Source: Gemmatimonadaceae bacterium
Lineage (GTDB): Bacteria; Gemmatimonadota; Gemmatimonadetes; Gemmatimonadales; Gemmatimonadaceae
Assembly (NCBI GenBank): GCA_030647905.1
Contig: JAUSJA010000033.1
Span: forward strand, 248,001 to 312,000
DNA length: 64,000 nucleotides
Direction of reading: 5' to 3'
In this document: piece by piece, positions 18,182 to 27,673 of the stretch
How positions within the stretch are numbered: position 1 is the first letter of the stretch
Layout of the letters: every line of letters begins with the position of its first letter
Position numbers and translations under genes: made by a program
The notes under the pieces: model-generated
Database searches by the model: none
The model's input: the letters and a program-made list of their open reading frames with translations, nothing else
Told to the model about the DNA's origin: nothing

Positions 18182-19105
18182 ATGCGAACGCGATTCACGT
18201 ACGTCGCACTTCTGCTGGCCATCGCGGCTGGTACGACGCTCACCATCGTGAGCTGCGCACCAGACTCGACTGCGCCCGGCGTTGTGGCCGGCGCCCCCGA
18301 TCCCCTCATCACGCGTCAGAAGGTCGAAGACCTCCGCGAGAAATACGGCTGGATCGGCAAGTACCATACGGACGGGCTCGAGTACATCTATTCCCAGCTC
18401 GTCAGGAACAGCAGCAGGCTGACGAGCAAGGCGGAGGTCTGCAAAGTCGCGGCGAAGGCGCTCAAGGAGTTCCATCGGACCGCGCGGCACGGCGATCTCC
18501 CGGCAGGCCTCGTGGATCCATCGCTTTCCGCCGAGGTTTGCGCGGCGTCGCAGGATCCCAGTCCGATCAAGCGATCGCTGTTCGCGAACGTGTCTCCCGG
18601 ATCTGTACGCGCCGACCTGTCGGCGACGGCCGTGGGGTACATGAGCCAGATCGCATACCTGTCTGAGAACGCAACTTCGAGAACCGGACTGTTGAACGAC
18701 ATTTATAGTGTCGAGTCACAGTCTGCAGCAGTGCTCCCGGAAGCAGAGGCGGGAGCCGTGACCGCGGTTGCGTCCATCGCCGTCAGCTCGATTTACTACT
18801 GGGAACCCAACCTCAGCTCGTGGACTTCGGTGTCCGTCGGCACCGAGACAGCGTACTCGCGCGCCTCTGAATTCGGATCACCAGCCACGTCGAGCTCGGT
18901 GGGAGCACTCCCCGACAAGGTGAGCGCCACGGACTGGTGGTCGAATCCCTACATTCGCGGATTCGGCAAAGTTCTCGGCGCCGACGCGCTCGCGGGAGGG
19001 AGGACGATCTATACGACGTGGGCACTCGGGCCCATCGGCTGGGACGCGGCCGCCGCGAGCGCCGTGTGGGGTTCAGCAACCACCGCGTTGGCACTCATTT
19101 TCTGA
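18182..19105 (+). CDS. lipoprotein of unknown function
   Basis: The start at 18182 follows a strong AAAGGAGG site. Residues 1-24 form a lipoprotein signal peptide ending TIVSC, with Cys25 as the predicted lipidation site. The remaining 280 residues are acidic to neutral, have two further cysteine-containing segments (EVCKVAAKAL, EVCAAS) and a small-residue-rich C-terminal third with hydrophobic stretches (TAVASIAVSSIYYW, AAAASAVWGSATTALALIF). No family recognised. It is followed by a hairpin at 19138-19172 and is unlikely to be cotranscribed with the 19269 gene. Confidence 0.7.
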   Translation: MRTRFTYVALLLAIAAGTTLTIVSCAPDSTAPGVVAGAPDPLITRQKVEDLREKYGWIGKYHTDGLEYIYSQLVRNSSRLTSKAEVCKVAAKALKEFHRTARHGDLPAGLVDPSLSAEVCAASQDPSPIKRSLFANVSPGSVRADLSATAVGYMSQIAYLSENATSRTGLLNDIYSVESQSAAVLPEAEAGAVTAVASIAVSSIYYWEPNLSSWTSVSVGTETAYSRASEFGSPATSSSVGALPDKVSATDWWSNPYIRGFGKVLGADALAGGRTIYTTWALGPIGWDAAAASAVWGSATTALALIF

Positions 19106-19137
19106 GGATCCGGTTCCGGAACATTCGCGGAATTCGT

Positions 19138-19172
19138 TCGACGCCGTCTGGCGATGCGTCAGACGGCGTCGA
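19138..19172 (+). terminator. strong hairpin after the lipoprotein gene
   Basis: A perfect 13-bp inverted repeat (arms 19138-19150 and 19160-19172, beginning TCGACGCCGTCTG) with a 9-base loop lies 33 bp after the stop at 19105. There is no U-tract, so intrinsic termination is uncertain. Confidence 0.5.
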
Positions 19173-19268
19173 GATCATGCGGGAAAATGATCTGGGTTGC
19201 GGACTCCACAGTCTCTGGCAGTTTTCGTTTCTGGGTTTTTGGATCGGCACCTTTTCGCAGGAGCATAG

Positions 19269-19487
19269 ATGCGGGAGAAGCTGCGCAATTTGTCACCGGA
19301 AGCATTCACTCTCTTCAGCGCACTCGTCGGAATCGCTCTGGCGGCAGCTTTGGCGCTGACGCGCGTTGTGGCTTTCGGCTCGTTCCGAATGATGGTCGCT
19401 GTCTTCCTGGTCACCGACCTCGCGCTGTACGTCATGATGAAGGCCGGAATCATCAAGTCGCCGCGCGACCGGCGGGCGAACACCTAG
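19269..19487 (+). CDS. small two-helix membrane protein
   Basis: The 72-residue protein starts at an ATG with an AGGAG site 7 bp upstream. It contains two hydrophobic segments (LFSALVGIALAAALALT and MMVAVFLVTDLALYVMM) and a basic C-terminus. No family is recognised. It converges on the Mg2+ ATPase gene, whose stop lies 14 bp away. Confidence 0.55.
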   Translation: MREKLRNLSPEAFTLFSALVGIALAAALALTRVVAFGSFRMMVAVFLVTDLALYVMMKAGIIKSPRDRRANT

Positions 19488-19500
19488 GCCGCCGTCGCCA

Positions 19501-22017
19501 CTACAGCGACACATGCCTCAGCAGCGCGCGCTTGCTGACTTCGGACCCGATGACATACAGCGCCACGATTCCGATGACGATGCCAACGACACTCGGCGGC
19601 AGAGGCGCGAATCCGAGCACCTCGCTCAACGGAGTGTACGGTAGCACAATCGCCGAGGCGCCCACGGCAACGCTCGTCCAGAAGAGCACCGGTCCCACGC
19701 GACTGTGGAAGAACGCACGTCGCGTGCGGATCACGAGGAGGATGAAGATCTCCGACAACACCGACTCCATGAACCACGCCGTGCGGAATACCGGTGGCGA
19801 TACGTGCATCGCGAGCAGCGTGCCGAACGTCAGAAAGTCGAACAGCGAGCTCACGAGACCGAACGCCAGCATGAACCTTCGGATGTTCCGGTTGTCCCAA
19901 CGGCGCGGCTTCTCCACGAGCTCCGGATCGAGGCGATCGGCGGCGAGCGACATCGCGGGCAGATCAGTGAGCACGTTGATGAGCAGGATCTGTTTCGGCA
20001 GCAGAGGAAGAAAGGACGCGAACAGCGAAGCGCCCGCCATGCTGAACATGTTGCCGAAGCTCGCGCTCGTCGTGATGAACACATACTTGAGTGTGTTCGC
20101 GAATGCCGCGCGCCCCTCGCGCACGCCGGCCGCAAGCACTCGCAGATCCTTGTCCAGCAGCACGATGTCGGCGGCTTGCTTCGTCACGTCCGTGGCGGAG
20201 TCAACGCTGATGCCTACATCGGCGGCGTGGAGGGCGGTGGCATCGTTGATCCCATCGCCGATATAGCCGACGGCGATACCTGTCTTCTTGAGCGCCAGGA
20301 TGATGCGCTCCTTCTGGTTCGGTTCGATCTCGGCGAACACGCCCACCTTCGGTGCGGCAGCGACGAGCGCATCTTCGGTCATCGCGCGGAGGTCACTGCC
20401 CGACAACACAGTTGACGTATCGAATCCGGCTTGCGCCGCTATGTGCGCGGCGACGTGCCGATTGTCGCCGGTGATGAGCTTGACCCGAATGCCGAGCGTT
20501 CCCAGCTCCTCCAGAATCTGCCTGGCGTGTGACTTGAGCGGGTCGGCCAGACTCAGGATGCCAAGGAAGATCAGCCCGCGCTCCGTATCGCGGTCAATAG
20601 GTCCTGTGCCGATCTCGCGATATGCGACGCCGAGGCACCGAAAGCCGTCGCGGCTCAGCGCTTCGTAACGTGCGGTGATCGCGACGCGCACCTGCTCCAC
20701 CGGCACCACTTGCCCATTGGCGTATTCCGCGCGATCACACACGTCGAGCACCGCCGTGAGCGCGCCCTTCGTCAGCAGCAGTTGTTTGTCGCCGGCGTTC
20801 ACGGCCACGCTCAGTCGCCTACGGATGAAATCGTACGGGACCTCGTCGCGCTTCGTGTATCGCGCAGCATCCGGCGGAGGAAGTGCCCGCAGCGCATCGT
20901 CAATGGGGTTCGCCATACCCGTCTCGAATGCCGCATTGAGGTAGCAGAACAGCCGCACTCGCTCGCTCGCCGCTCCGGTCCAGTCTTCAGCGGCATTGAC
21001 GGCGACGACTCCCTCGGTGATCGTCCCCGTCTTGTCCATGCAGAGGATCTCCATCCCGCCAAGGTCTTCGATGCTCGCCAGGCGCCGGACGATGACACGC
21101 TGCTTGGACATCCGTCGAGCACCGTGCGCCAGCGTCACGCTGACGATGGCAGGCAGCAGTTGCGGCGTCAGCCCGACGGAGAGCGCAAGGGTAAAGAGCA
21201 GCGCTTCGAGCACGGGCCGATGCAGGGCGACGTTCACGGAGAAGATGCCGATCGCGAATACGGTGGTGATCTGCAGCAGCAGATATCCGAAGTGGCGAAC
21301 GCCGATCTCGAATTCCGTCTCCGCCGGATGCTGTTCCAGCCGCCGGGCGATCTCACCAAACATCGTGGCGGGACCGGTGCGCATCACGAGCGCTGTGGCG
21401 GTGCCGCTGATCACGTGCGTGCCGAGATACAGGGCGTTGGTGCGGTCGGCGAGCTCGGCGCTGGCGGGAGCGACGACGGTGGATTTCTCCGCGGGGTAAC
21501 TCTCTCCCGTCAGCGCCGCCTGATCCACGAACAGATCGTTGACCTCCAGCAGCACGGCATCTCCGGGTACATTGGAGCCGGCGCTCAGTTGAACGATATC
21601 GCCCGGCACGATCTCGGCGAGCGGCACCTCGCGAGGCTTTCCATCGCGCACCGCCGTGGCCGTCGTGCGGATGAGCGACAAGAGCTCTTCGACGGCGTTG
21701 GCGGCCCGATGTTCCTGCCAGAACGCGAGGGCCCCGCTCGCGACGAGGATCGCGAGAATAATCGATCCATCCACCCCTTCCCCGACGACGATCGAGAGCA
21801 CCGCTGCGATGAACAGCAGGATCGTGATCGGGTTGCCGAGCTGGGAGCCGACCTGTTGCCAGATTCCCGCGTGCCGCTGGGGCGCTGCGACGTTCGGACC
21901 GTACGTCGCCAATCGCCGCGTTGCCTCCGCACTGCTCAGCCCGACGCGTGAAGAGTGTACGCTATCGAAGAGGCGGTCAGGCGGTAACGACCAGAACTCG
22001 GCGGGATCCGGATTCAT
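19501..22017 (-). CDS. P-type Mg2+-transporting ATPase (MgtA/MgtB-like)
   Basis: The 838-residue protein has the P-type ATPase motifs: TGES in the actuator domain, phosphorylation site CMDKTGTIT, the nucleotide-domain KGAL, and hinge GYIGDGINDATALHAADVGIS. The N-terminal cation-ATPase domain, SVGLTPQLLPAI in helix 4 and KYVFITTSASFGNMFS before helix 5 match type IIIB magnesium importers such as MgtA. It is expected to import Mg2+ into the cytoplasm. It ends convergently with the 72-residue gene; no leader riboswitch was recognised upstream, where only 58 bp separate it from the kinase gene. Confidence 0.88.
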   Translation of the reverse strand: MNPDPAEFWSLPPDRLFDSVHSSRVGLSSAEATRRLATYGPNVAAPQRHAGIWQQVGSQLGNPITILLFIAAVLSIVVGEGVDGSIILAILVASGALAFWQEHRAANAVEELLSLIRTTATAVRDGKPREVPLAEIVPGDIVQLSAGSNVPGDAVLLEVNDLFVDQAALTGESYPAEKSTVVAPASAELADRTNALYLGTHVISGTATALVMRTGPATMFGEIARRLEQHPAETEFEIGVRHFGYLLLQITTVFAIGIFSVNVALHRPVLEALLFTLALSVGLTPQLLPAIVSVTLAHGARRMSKQRVIVRRLASIEDLGGMEILCMDKTGTITEGVVAVNAAEDWTGAASERVRLFCYLNAAFETGMANPIDDALRALPPPDAARYTKRDEVPYDFIRRRLSVAVNAGDKQLLLTKGALTAVLDVCDRAEYANGQVVPVEQVRVAITARYEALSRDGFRCLGVAYREIGTGPIDRDTERGLIFLGILSLADPLKSHARQILEELGTLGIRVKLITGDNRHVAAHIAAQAGFDTSTVLSGSDLRAMTEDALVAAAPKVGVFAEIEPNQKERIILALKKTGIAVGYIGDGINDATALHAADVGISVDSATDVTKQAADIVLLDKDLRVLAAGVREGRAAFANTLKYVFITTSASFGNMFSMAGASLFASFLPLLPKQILLINVLTDLPAMSLAADRLDPELVEKPRRWDNRNIRRFMLAFGLVSSLFDFLTFGTLLAMHVSPPVFRTAWFMESVLSEIFILLVIRTRRAFFHSRVGPVLFWTSVAVGASAIVLPYTPLSEVLGFAPLPPSVVGIVIGIVALYVIGSEVSKRALLRHVSL

Positions 22018-22075
22018 TCTTCAATACGCTACGGCGGCAGCGAGGACGGCCGAAGGCGCACGGCTCTCCGCCACG

Positions 22076-23233
22076 TTATCGTCTCGTGCTCCCGGCGAGT
22101 CGCTGCTCGAGCTCCGGTAGCCAATTGGGCACGACGATCAACTGATAATCGTCCTTGTTGGAAACGAGCCCGAGGAATCGGCCGTCCTTCGCGACGTCGT
22201 AATTGCTGACCGGGCCCCCGGTCGCCATCGAGCCGGCCTGCGTCACTGCCGTGTCGCGAGAGAGCACACGCAGGCTGGGCGTGGTGGCCAGCTTCGCCGA
22301 CATGATGACATCTCCGAACCGATAGAAAATCCGAGTGCCGTCTGCGGACCACGCCGGTTCACCGCCGCCGCCAGCGGAGAACAATCCCGCTGTGCCAAGT
22401 GCGCCGCGGCCCAGCAACGCTTCGGCGAATTCGTGTGCGGTCGAGAACCGATCGGCGGGAAGCTTTTCCAGCGCATGTTGTACAGCTGCCTCGACGTGCT
22501 CCGGAATTGCGGGGCGCGTGCTACGCATCGAGCGCGGCTTGTCTATCAGCACACGGGCGATGATCGCTTGCGCCGTGGTCCCCGTGTGCGGCGCCTCGCC
22601 GGTGAGCATCTCGTAGGTCACAGCGCCGAGAGAGTAGATATCGCTGCGGCCGTCGATCACGCGGTCACCCGTGGCTTGCTCGGGGCTCATGTACTGCGGC
22701 GTGCCCAGCGAAAGGCCGGTTTGCGTGATGCGATTGCCGCCCGCCTTGCTGACTGCGAGGGCGATACCGAAATCGGCGATCACGGGCTGTCCCGCCTGAA
22801 GGAGAATGTTCTCCGGTTTGAGATCACGGTGGATGACGCCGTGCGAGTGCGCGTAATCGAGCGCGTTGGCGATGGCGACTGCGATTCTCACCGCCTCATC
22901 AATCGGGAGCTGCTTCTCACGCGTGAGCCGGGCACGCAGGGACTCGCCCTCGACAAACGGCATGACGTAGAACAGCAGCCCATCCGCCGTGCCCGAATCG
23001 AAGAGCGGAAGGAGATTGGGATGCTGGAGATTCGCCGTAACCTTTATCTCGGCGAGGAATCGTTCTACGCCGAGCACCGCGCCGAGCTCGGGGTTGAGCA
23101 GCTTGAGGGCGACGTGTCGGTCGTGGCGAAGGTCACGCGCGAGGTAGACGGTGGCCATCCCGCCGGCCCCAATCTCACGCTCGATGTCGTAGCGTTCGGA
23201 AAGCGAAGCTTTGAGCTGCGCCAATGCGTCCAC
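22076..23233 (-). CDS. Ser/Thr protein kinase with internally deleted sensor region
   Basis: Residues 1-275 form a complete Hanks kinase: GAGGMATVYLARD, VALKLL, IHRDLKPENILL, IADFGIAL and GTPQYMSPEQATGD, so activity is expected. In related bacterial kinases a membrane helix and a roughly 500-residue beta-propeller sensor follow. Here the kinase passes within about 20 residues into a last blade-like piece (EPAWSADGTRIFYRFGD) and the usual C-terminal end VVPNWLPELEQRL. The membrane helix and most of the propeller are missing, consistent with an in-frame deletion. The start is GTG 23233. It is divergent from the S9 peptidase gene. Confidence 0.88.
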   Translation of the reverse strand: MDALAQLKASLSERYDIEREIGAGGMATVYLARDLRHDRHVALKLLNPELGAVLGVERFLAEIKVTANLQHPNLLPLFDSGTADGLLFYVMPFVEGESLRARLTREKQLPIDEAVRIAVAIANALDYAHSHGVIHRDLKPENILLQAGQPVIADFGIALAVSKAGGNRITQTGLSLGTPQYMSPEQATGDRVIDGRSDIYSLGAVTYEMLTGEAPHTGTTAQAIIARVLIDKPRSMRSTRPAIPEHVEAAVQHALEKLPADRFSTAHEFAEALLGRGALGTAGLFSAGGGGEPAWSADGTRIFYRFGDVIMSAKLATTPSLRVLSRDTAVTQAGSMATGGPVSNYDVAKDGRFLGLVSNKDDYQLIVVPNWLPELEQRLAGSTRR

Positions 23234-23423
23234 AGTTCCTCGGAAGAAGCGGACGCGAGAATATGTGGCCGGCGGCAGCTATCCCGAAAGCAGCCGGAGG
23301 GAGTGCGAGGCGGTAGGGGTCGGGGCTGCGGCCAACTGGACACGACGCTCGCAACGCATAACGTTGAAGAACTGGACCTTCACGGGCTCCGCACCACATA
23401 CCCTCTCCGCTCGAGCGCATCCC

Positions 23424-25883
23424 ATGCTCATGTTTGACACTCGTCCGGCTCGTCCCATCTGGGCACCTGTCACCATCGCGCTCATGGTTCTCTGCGCGAC
23501 CGTTGCTTCGCGCTCACTCGCTCAGATGCCGAATACCACAGCCGTCGCCAGGCGGCCGTGGACGTTCCTGGATCAACAGCAGCTTCGGCTAATCGGCTCG
23601 CCGACACCCACCCTCGATGGGAAGTGGATGCTCTACACGATCTCGGTGATGGATTGGAAGGAGGCGCGACGGCAGACCGACATCTACCTCGTTTCCACCG
23701 ACAAGGGTTTCAAGTCGGCGAAGCAGCTGACGTTCACACGAGAGAAGAACGAGGTGCAGCCGACCTGGTCGCGCGACGGCTCGTTCTTCGTCTTCGCCTC
23801 CAATCGCGATGCCCAAGCCGGCGTGGCCGCTGGCGGAGGAACCGGCGGAGGCACGGGCGGCGTGACCGGCGGTGCCGGAGGTTCGCAGAATCAGCTCTAC
23901 CTCATGCGCCCGGACGGTGGCGAGGCACGAAAGATCACAGACGCAAAAGAGGGCGTGTCGAACTTCGCGTTCAGCAAGGACGGAAAATGGCTCGCGTATC
24001 GCAGCGGCAAGGCTGGCGAGGAGCAGCTTTATCGAATGCCAGTCGCCGGTATCGACTCGGCGAAGGCGGAGCAGCTCACGAAGCAGCCAGCGGGAGTCGG
24101 CATCTGGCAATGGGCTCCCAGCAGCCGGCGAATCTATCTCGCCACCGCCGACACCGCTGACCAGGACGAAAAGCTGCGCCGTGAGAAGAAGTTCACGGTC
24201 AGCATTCGAAATGCCGAGCTGCCGACCTCCAGCCTCTGGGCGCTCGATCTGGATCCCGTGAAGACCACACGCCTGACGCGCGACACTACCATCACCGTCA
24301 ACAGCTTCACGATCTCCGACGACGGGGAATGGGTCGGTTTCCGTGCCATCTCGTCCAACCGCTACAAGAGGAATGTCACCGAACAGAACATCAACGGCGA
24401 TCTTTTTCTTCTCGATGTGGCAAGCGGACACATCGAGCGTCTCACGAACAACAACGAAGTTCCCGAAGACAGCCCGAGCTTCTCACCGGACGGTCAGTGG
24501 ATCGCCTTCTCCGCTCCCGACGATCTCACGCAGTACAGCATGACCAACAAGCGCGTTTATCTCCGTCGCACGAGCGACCGCGGCGGGCAGTGGCGCAAAC
24601 TCGGCAGTGATTTCGACGGCGATGTCTCGGTTGGCTTCTGGTCGTCCGACGGCAAGACCATCTACTTCAATGAAGGAATCCGCGCCACTCGCCAGGTCCT
24701 CGCGCTGGACGTCACGAAGGGAACGGTGCGCCAGATCACGAGCGAGAAGGCATCGTTGAGCGTCGACCGCGACGACGACTCGAAGCGCATCATCATCTCG
24801 TACAGCGACCCCACCGCGCCCAGCACGCTGTACACCGTCGCATCAGTCGATCAGATGGCGAACCGCGCGGCGTGGCGGCAGCTGACCGATGCGAACCCGC
24901 AGGTTCGCACCTTCGCTCTCGGCGAGGAAGAGGAGATCAGCTGGACGTCGAAGGACGGATGGAAGGTCGGCGGAATTCTTCTCAAGCCAATCGGCTATCA
25001 AAAGGGAACGCGCTACCCGCTCATCGTCGCCATCCATGGCGGGCCCGCTGGTGCGGATGTGCTCGGCTTCAACGGCGGTTACGGATCGCAGGCTTATGCC
25101 AGCGCCGGCTACGCGGTTCTGATGCCCAACTATCGCGGCTCGACCAACTACGGTTTCACGCACAAGACCGGCATCGTCGGCAACTATTTCGATCCTGGCT
25201 ACCAGGACATCATGACCGGTGTCGACTATCTGATCGCACAGGGAATCGCCGACAGCACGAAGATGGGCGTGCTTGGCTGGAGCGCCGGCGGGCACTGGTC
25301 GAACTGGATCCTTACCCACACCAATCGCTTCAAGGCGATCAGCACGGGAGCGGGAACGACGAACTGGATCTCGATGTACGCCGAGAGCGATGTGCAGCGG
25401 AACCGCCAATTCTACCTCGGCAACAAGCTTCCGTACGAGGACTTCGACGCTTACTGGAACCAGTCGCCGATCAAGTACATCAAAAATGCCAAGACGCCGA
25501 CGATGATTCACGTCGTGGAGGGTGATCCGCGCGTGCCGCGGCCGCAGTCGGAGGAGCTGCACATGGCGCTCAAGCAGCTCGGCGTACCGACGGAGTTCTA
25601 CGTCTACCCCGGCTCGACTCACGGCATTCCCGATCCGCGCAACCAGTTCCTCAAGTCGACCGCAGAGATGGCGTGGATGGACTACTGGGTACGCGGCATG
25701 GGGAAAAAGTTCGCCTGGCGCGACGTACTGAAGACGCTCGAGGACGAGGCGGAGCAACAGAAAGCGGGAGAGGCAAAGAAGCTGCCGGGCAGCATACCGG
25801 ACGGCTCGGCGCCGACGGCTCGAGGAAGGGTGATGGCCTTCACACCACGAGCCGCCCATGCGCGGGAGCCATGTGCGCGCTGA
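23424..25883 (+). CDS. S9 family dipeptidyl/prolyl oligopeptidase, secreted
   Basis: I placed the start at ATG 23424 (a second ATG is at 23430), because the following 30 residues form a signal peptide (IWAPVTIALMVLCATVASRS); longer frames overlap the divergent kinase. The mature part has a TolB/PD40-like beta-propeller (FSPDGQWIAFSA) and a C-terminal alpha/beta hydrolase: nucleophile GWSAGG, the acid region in VEGDPRVP, and histidine in GSTHGIP. Predicted periplasmic exopeptidase of the DPP/acylaminoacyl group. A glycine-rich insert (residues about 130-150) sits in the propeller. Its last 44 bp overlap the convergent tryptophanase gene. Confidence 0.88.
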   Translation: MLMFDTRPARPIWAPVTIALMVLCATVASRSLAQMPNTTAVARRPWTFLDQQQLRLIGSPTPTLDGKWMLYTISVMDWKEARRQTDIYLVSTDKGFKSAKQLTFTREKNEVQPTWSRDGSFFVFASNRDAQAGVAAGGGTGGGTGGVTGGAGGSQNQLYLMRPDGGEARKITDAKEGVSNFAFSKDGKWLAYRSGKAGEEQLYRMPVAGIDSAKAEQLTKQPAGVGIWQWAPSSRRIYLATADTADQDEKLRREKKFTVSIRNAELPTSSLWALDLDPVKTTRLTRDTTITVNSFTISDDGEWVGFRAISSNRYKRNVTEQNINGDLFLLDVASGHIERLTNNNEVPEDSPSFSPDGQWIAFSAPDDLTQYSMTNKRVYLRRTSDRGGQWRKLGSDFDGDVSVGFWSSDGKTIYFNEGIRATRQVLALDVTKGTVRQITSEKASLSVDRDDDSKRIIISYSDPTAPSTLYTVASVDQMANRAAWRQLTDANPQVRTFALGEEEEISWTSKDGWKVGGILLKPIGYQKGTRYPLIVAIHGGPAGADVLGFNGGYGSQAYASAGYAVLMPNYRGSTNYGFTHKTGIVGNYFDPGYQDIMTGVDYLIAQGIADSTKMGVLGWSAGGHWSNWILTHTNRFKAISTGAGTTNWISMYAESDVQRNRQFYLGNKLPYEDFDAYWNQSPIKYIKNAKTPTMIHVVEGDPRVPRPQSEELHMALKQLGVPTEFYVYPGSTHGIPDPRNQFLKSTAEMAWMDYWVRGMGKKFAWRDVLKTLEDEAEQQKAGEAKKLPGSIPDGSAPTARGRVMAFTPRAAHAREPCAR

Positions 25884-27234
25884 AGTGGCGAAGAACGGGC
25901 GGAGCTTCCACGATTCGCACTCCACGGATGCGCGCCGCCAGACCATTGACGTGCTGCACCACCTCGGCTACGTAATCCACGTGACTCTGGGTGTACACGC
26001 GCCGCGGAAACGCGAGACGCACAAGCTCGAGATCCGCCGGACGCTCGCTCCCATCGGGCCTGCGGCCGAACATCACCGATCCTATCTCGGCGGCGCGAAT
26101 TCCTCCCTCAATGTAGAGCACGAGCGACAGCGCCCACGCCGGATATTCGCTCTGAGGTATGTGCGGCAGCATCCGCTTCGCGTCGAGATAAATCGCATGC
26201 CCGCCGGTCGGCGTTACTATCGGCACGCCGGCGGCCAGCAGTTTCTCGCCGAGGTATTCGATGGAGCGAATGCGATACCGGAGATAGTCCTCGTCGAGCG
26301 CCTCGTTGAGTCCCACGGCGATCGCCTCGAGATCGTAGCCCGCGAGACCGCCGTAGGTGGGGAACCCCTCCGTCAGAATGAGACGCGTGCGGCACTTGAG
26401 CGCGAGCGACCCGTCGTTCATCGCGAGGAAGCCGCCGATGTTCGCCATTCCGTCCTTCTTCGCGCTCATCGTGCATCCGTCCGCGAGACTGAACATCTCC
26501 TGAGCGATCGACCGCGCTGAGCGATCCGATACCGACGCCTCGCGGGTCTTGATGAACCACGAATTCTCGGCGAATCGGCACGCGTCTATGAAGAGCGGAA
26601 CTCCGTAGCGTCTGCAGAGCGCGCTCACTTCGCGGACGTTTGCGAGACTCACCGGCTGTCCGCCCTCGGAGTTGTTCGTGACCGTCAGCATCACCACCGG
26701 AACCTTGTCGCCGTGCCGCTCGAGCGTCTCTTCCAGCGCAGCTACGTCCATGTTCCCCTTGAACGGATGCGTCGACTCGGCCTGCCTTCCCTCCTCAATC
26801 GGCAGGTCGAGGGCGATTCCCCCCACGTCCTCGACGTTGGCGCGCGTCGTGTCGAAGTGGGTGTTGTTGGGGACGATGTCTCCCGGCCGGACGAGTGCGC
26901 GGAAGAGAATGTGCTCCGCCGCCCGCCCCTGGTGCGTCGGCATCACATGAGTGAATCCCGTTATGTCGCGCACCGATTTCTCGAACACGTCGAACGACCG
27001 CGCGCCGGCGTACGATTCGTCTCCCTTCATCATTCCGGACCATTGGAAGACGGACATCGCGCCCGTTCCGGAGTCGGTGAGCAGATCTATCAGCACGTCG
27101 CGGGACTTCAGTAGAAAGACGTTGTTGTGCGCGGCCTCGATGGCGGCCCGCCGCTCATCCTCCGTCGTCTGTCTTATCGGCTCGACGGTCTTGATTCGAA
27201 ACGGCTCGATGATGGTCTGGAACTTCATGCTCAT
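25840..27234 (-). CDS. tnaA: tryptophanase (PLP beta-eliminating lyase)
   Basis: The 464-residue enzyme matches the tryptophanase/tyrosine phenol-lyase family: QWSGMMKGDESYAG, MPTHQGRAAE, FIDACRFAEN, the PLP lysine in MSAKKDG (about 259-260) and EGFPTYGGLAG. Two positions favour tryptophanase: the C-terminal LRHF histidine (Phe in tyrosine phenol-lyases) and GIRAAEIG instead of an Arg-containing MERG. Reaction: L-tryptophan to indole, pyruvate and ammonia. The start overlaps the DUF302 stop (ATGA), so the two are translationally coupled. No tnaC-like leader was seen. Confidence 0.88.
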   Translation of the reverse strand: MSMKFQTIIEPFRIKTVEPIRQTTEDERRAAIEAAHNNVFLLKSRDVLIDLLTDSGTGAMSVFQWSGMMKGDESYAGARSFDVFEKSVRDITGFTHVMPTHQGRAAEHILFRALVRPGDIVPNNTHFDTTRANVEDVGGIALDLPIEEGRQAESTHPFKGNMDVAALEETLERHGDKVPVVMLTVTNNSEGGQPVSLANVREVSALCRRYGVPLFIDACRFAENSWFIKTREASVSDRSARSIAQEMFSLADGCTMSAKKDGMANIGGFLAMNDGSLALKCRTRLILTEGFPTYGGLAGYDLEAIAVGLNEALDEDYLRYRIRSIEYLGEKLLAAGVPIVTPTGGHAIYLDAKRMLPHIPQSEYPAWALSLVLYIEGGIRAAEIGSVMFGRRPDGSERPADLELVRLAFPRRVYTQSHVDYVAEVVQHVNGLAARIRGVRIVEAPPVLRHFSAHMAPAHGRLVV

Positions 27235-27614
27235 TTCGCCTCGTCAACCATCTGGATAGTCTTGTCCTCAACCTCCTCGGCAACCCGAGCCAAGGATGCA
27301 TCCTGAGATAGCGCCGAAAGCATTTGCGTTGGCTTGATCAGGCCGATCTTCGTCTTGCCTTTCTCCGTAAACACCGAGATGCGGCACGGTAACGCCATGT
27401 TCAGGCGCATATCGATGGACAAGACCTTTGCAGCCTGCCCCGGATTGCAGACTTCAAAAACCTTGCACTCCTCATCAAAGGCAATGCCTTTATTGCGAAG
27501 GGTGGCCCCCAGGTCGTGGACATATAGAACCCCGAAGCCGTGGCGCATGACCGCTGATTCAAGGTCTGCGGACGCCTGGGTGAATGATTTGTTCGTTTCA
27601 ATCAGGTAATACAT
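27231..27614 (-). CDS. DUF302 domain protein
   Basis: A 127-residue protein composed of a single DUF302 domain (SFTQASADLESAVMRHGFGV, CKVFEVCNPGQAAKVL, PCRISVFTEKGKTKIG). DUF302 proteins are small alpha/beta proteins of unknown biochemical role, often near redox or sulfur genes. A GAGGTGAT ribosome site precedes the ATG at 27614. It is coupled to tryptophanase by an ATGA overlap. Confidence 0.88.
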   Translation of the reverse strand: MYYLIETNKSFTQASADLESAVMRHGFGVLYVHDLGATLRNKGIAFDEECKVFEVCNPGQAAKVLSIDMRLNMALPCRISVFTEKGKTKIGLIKPTQMLSALSQDASLARVAEEVEDKTIQMVDEAK

Positions 27615-27673
27615 GACATCACCTCGATGTTTGTGGTTGGCGCATTATGCCGTCGCAGCGCGAGAGGAGATCA

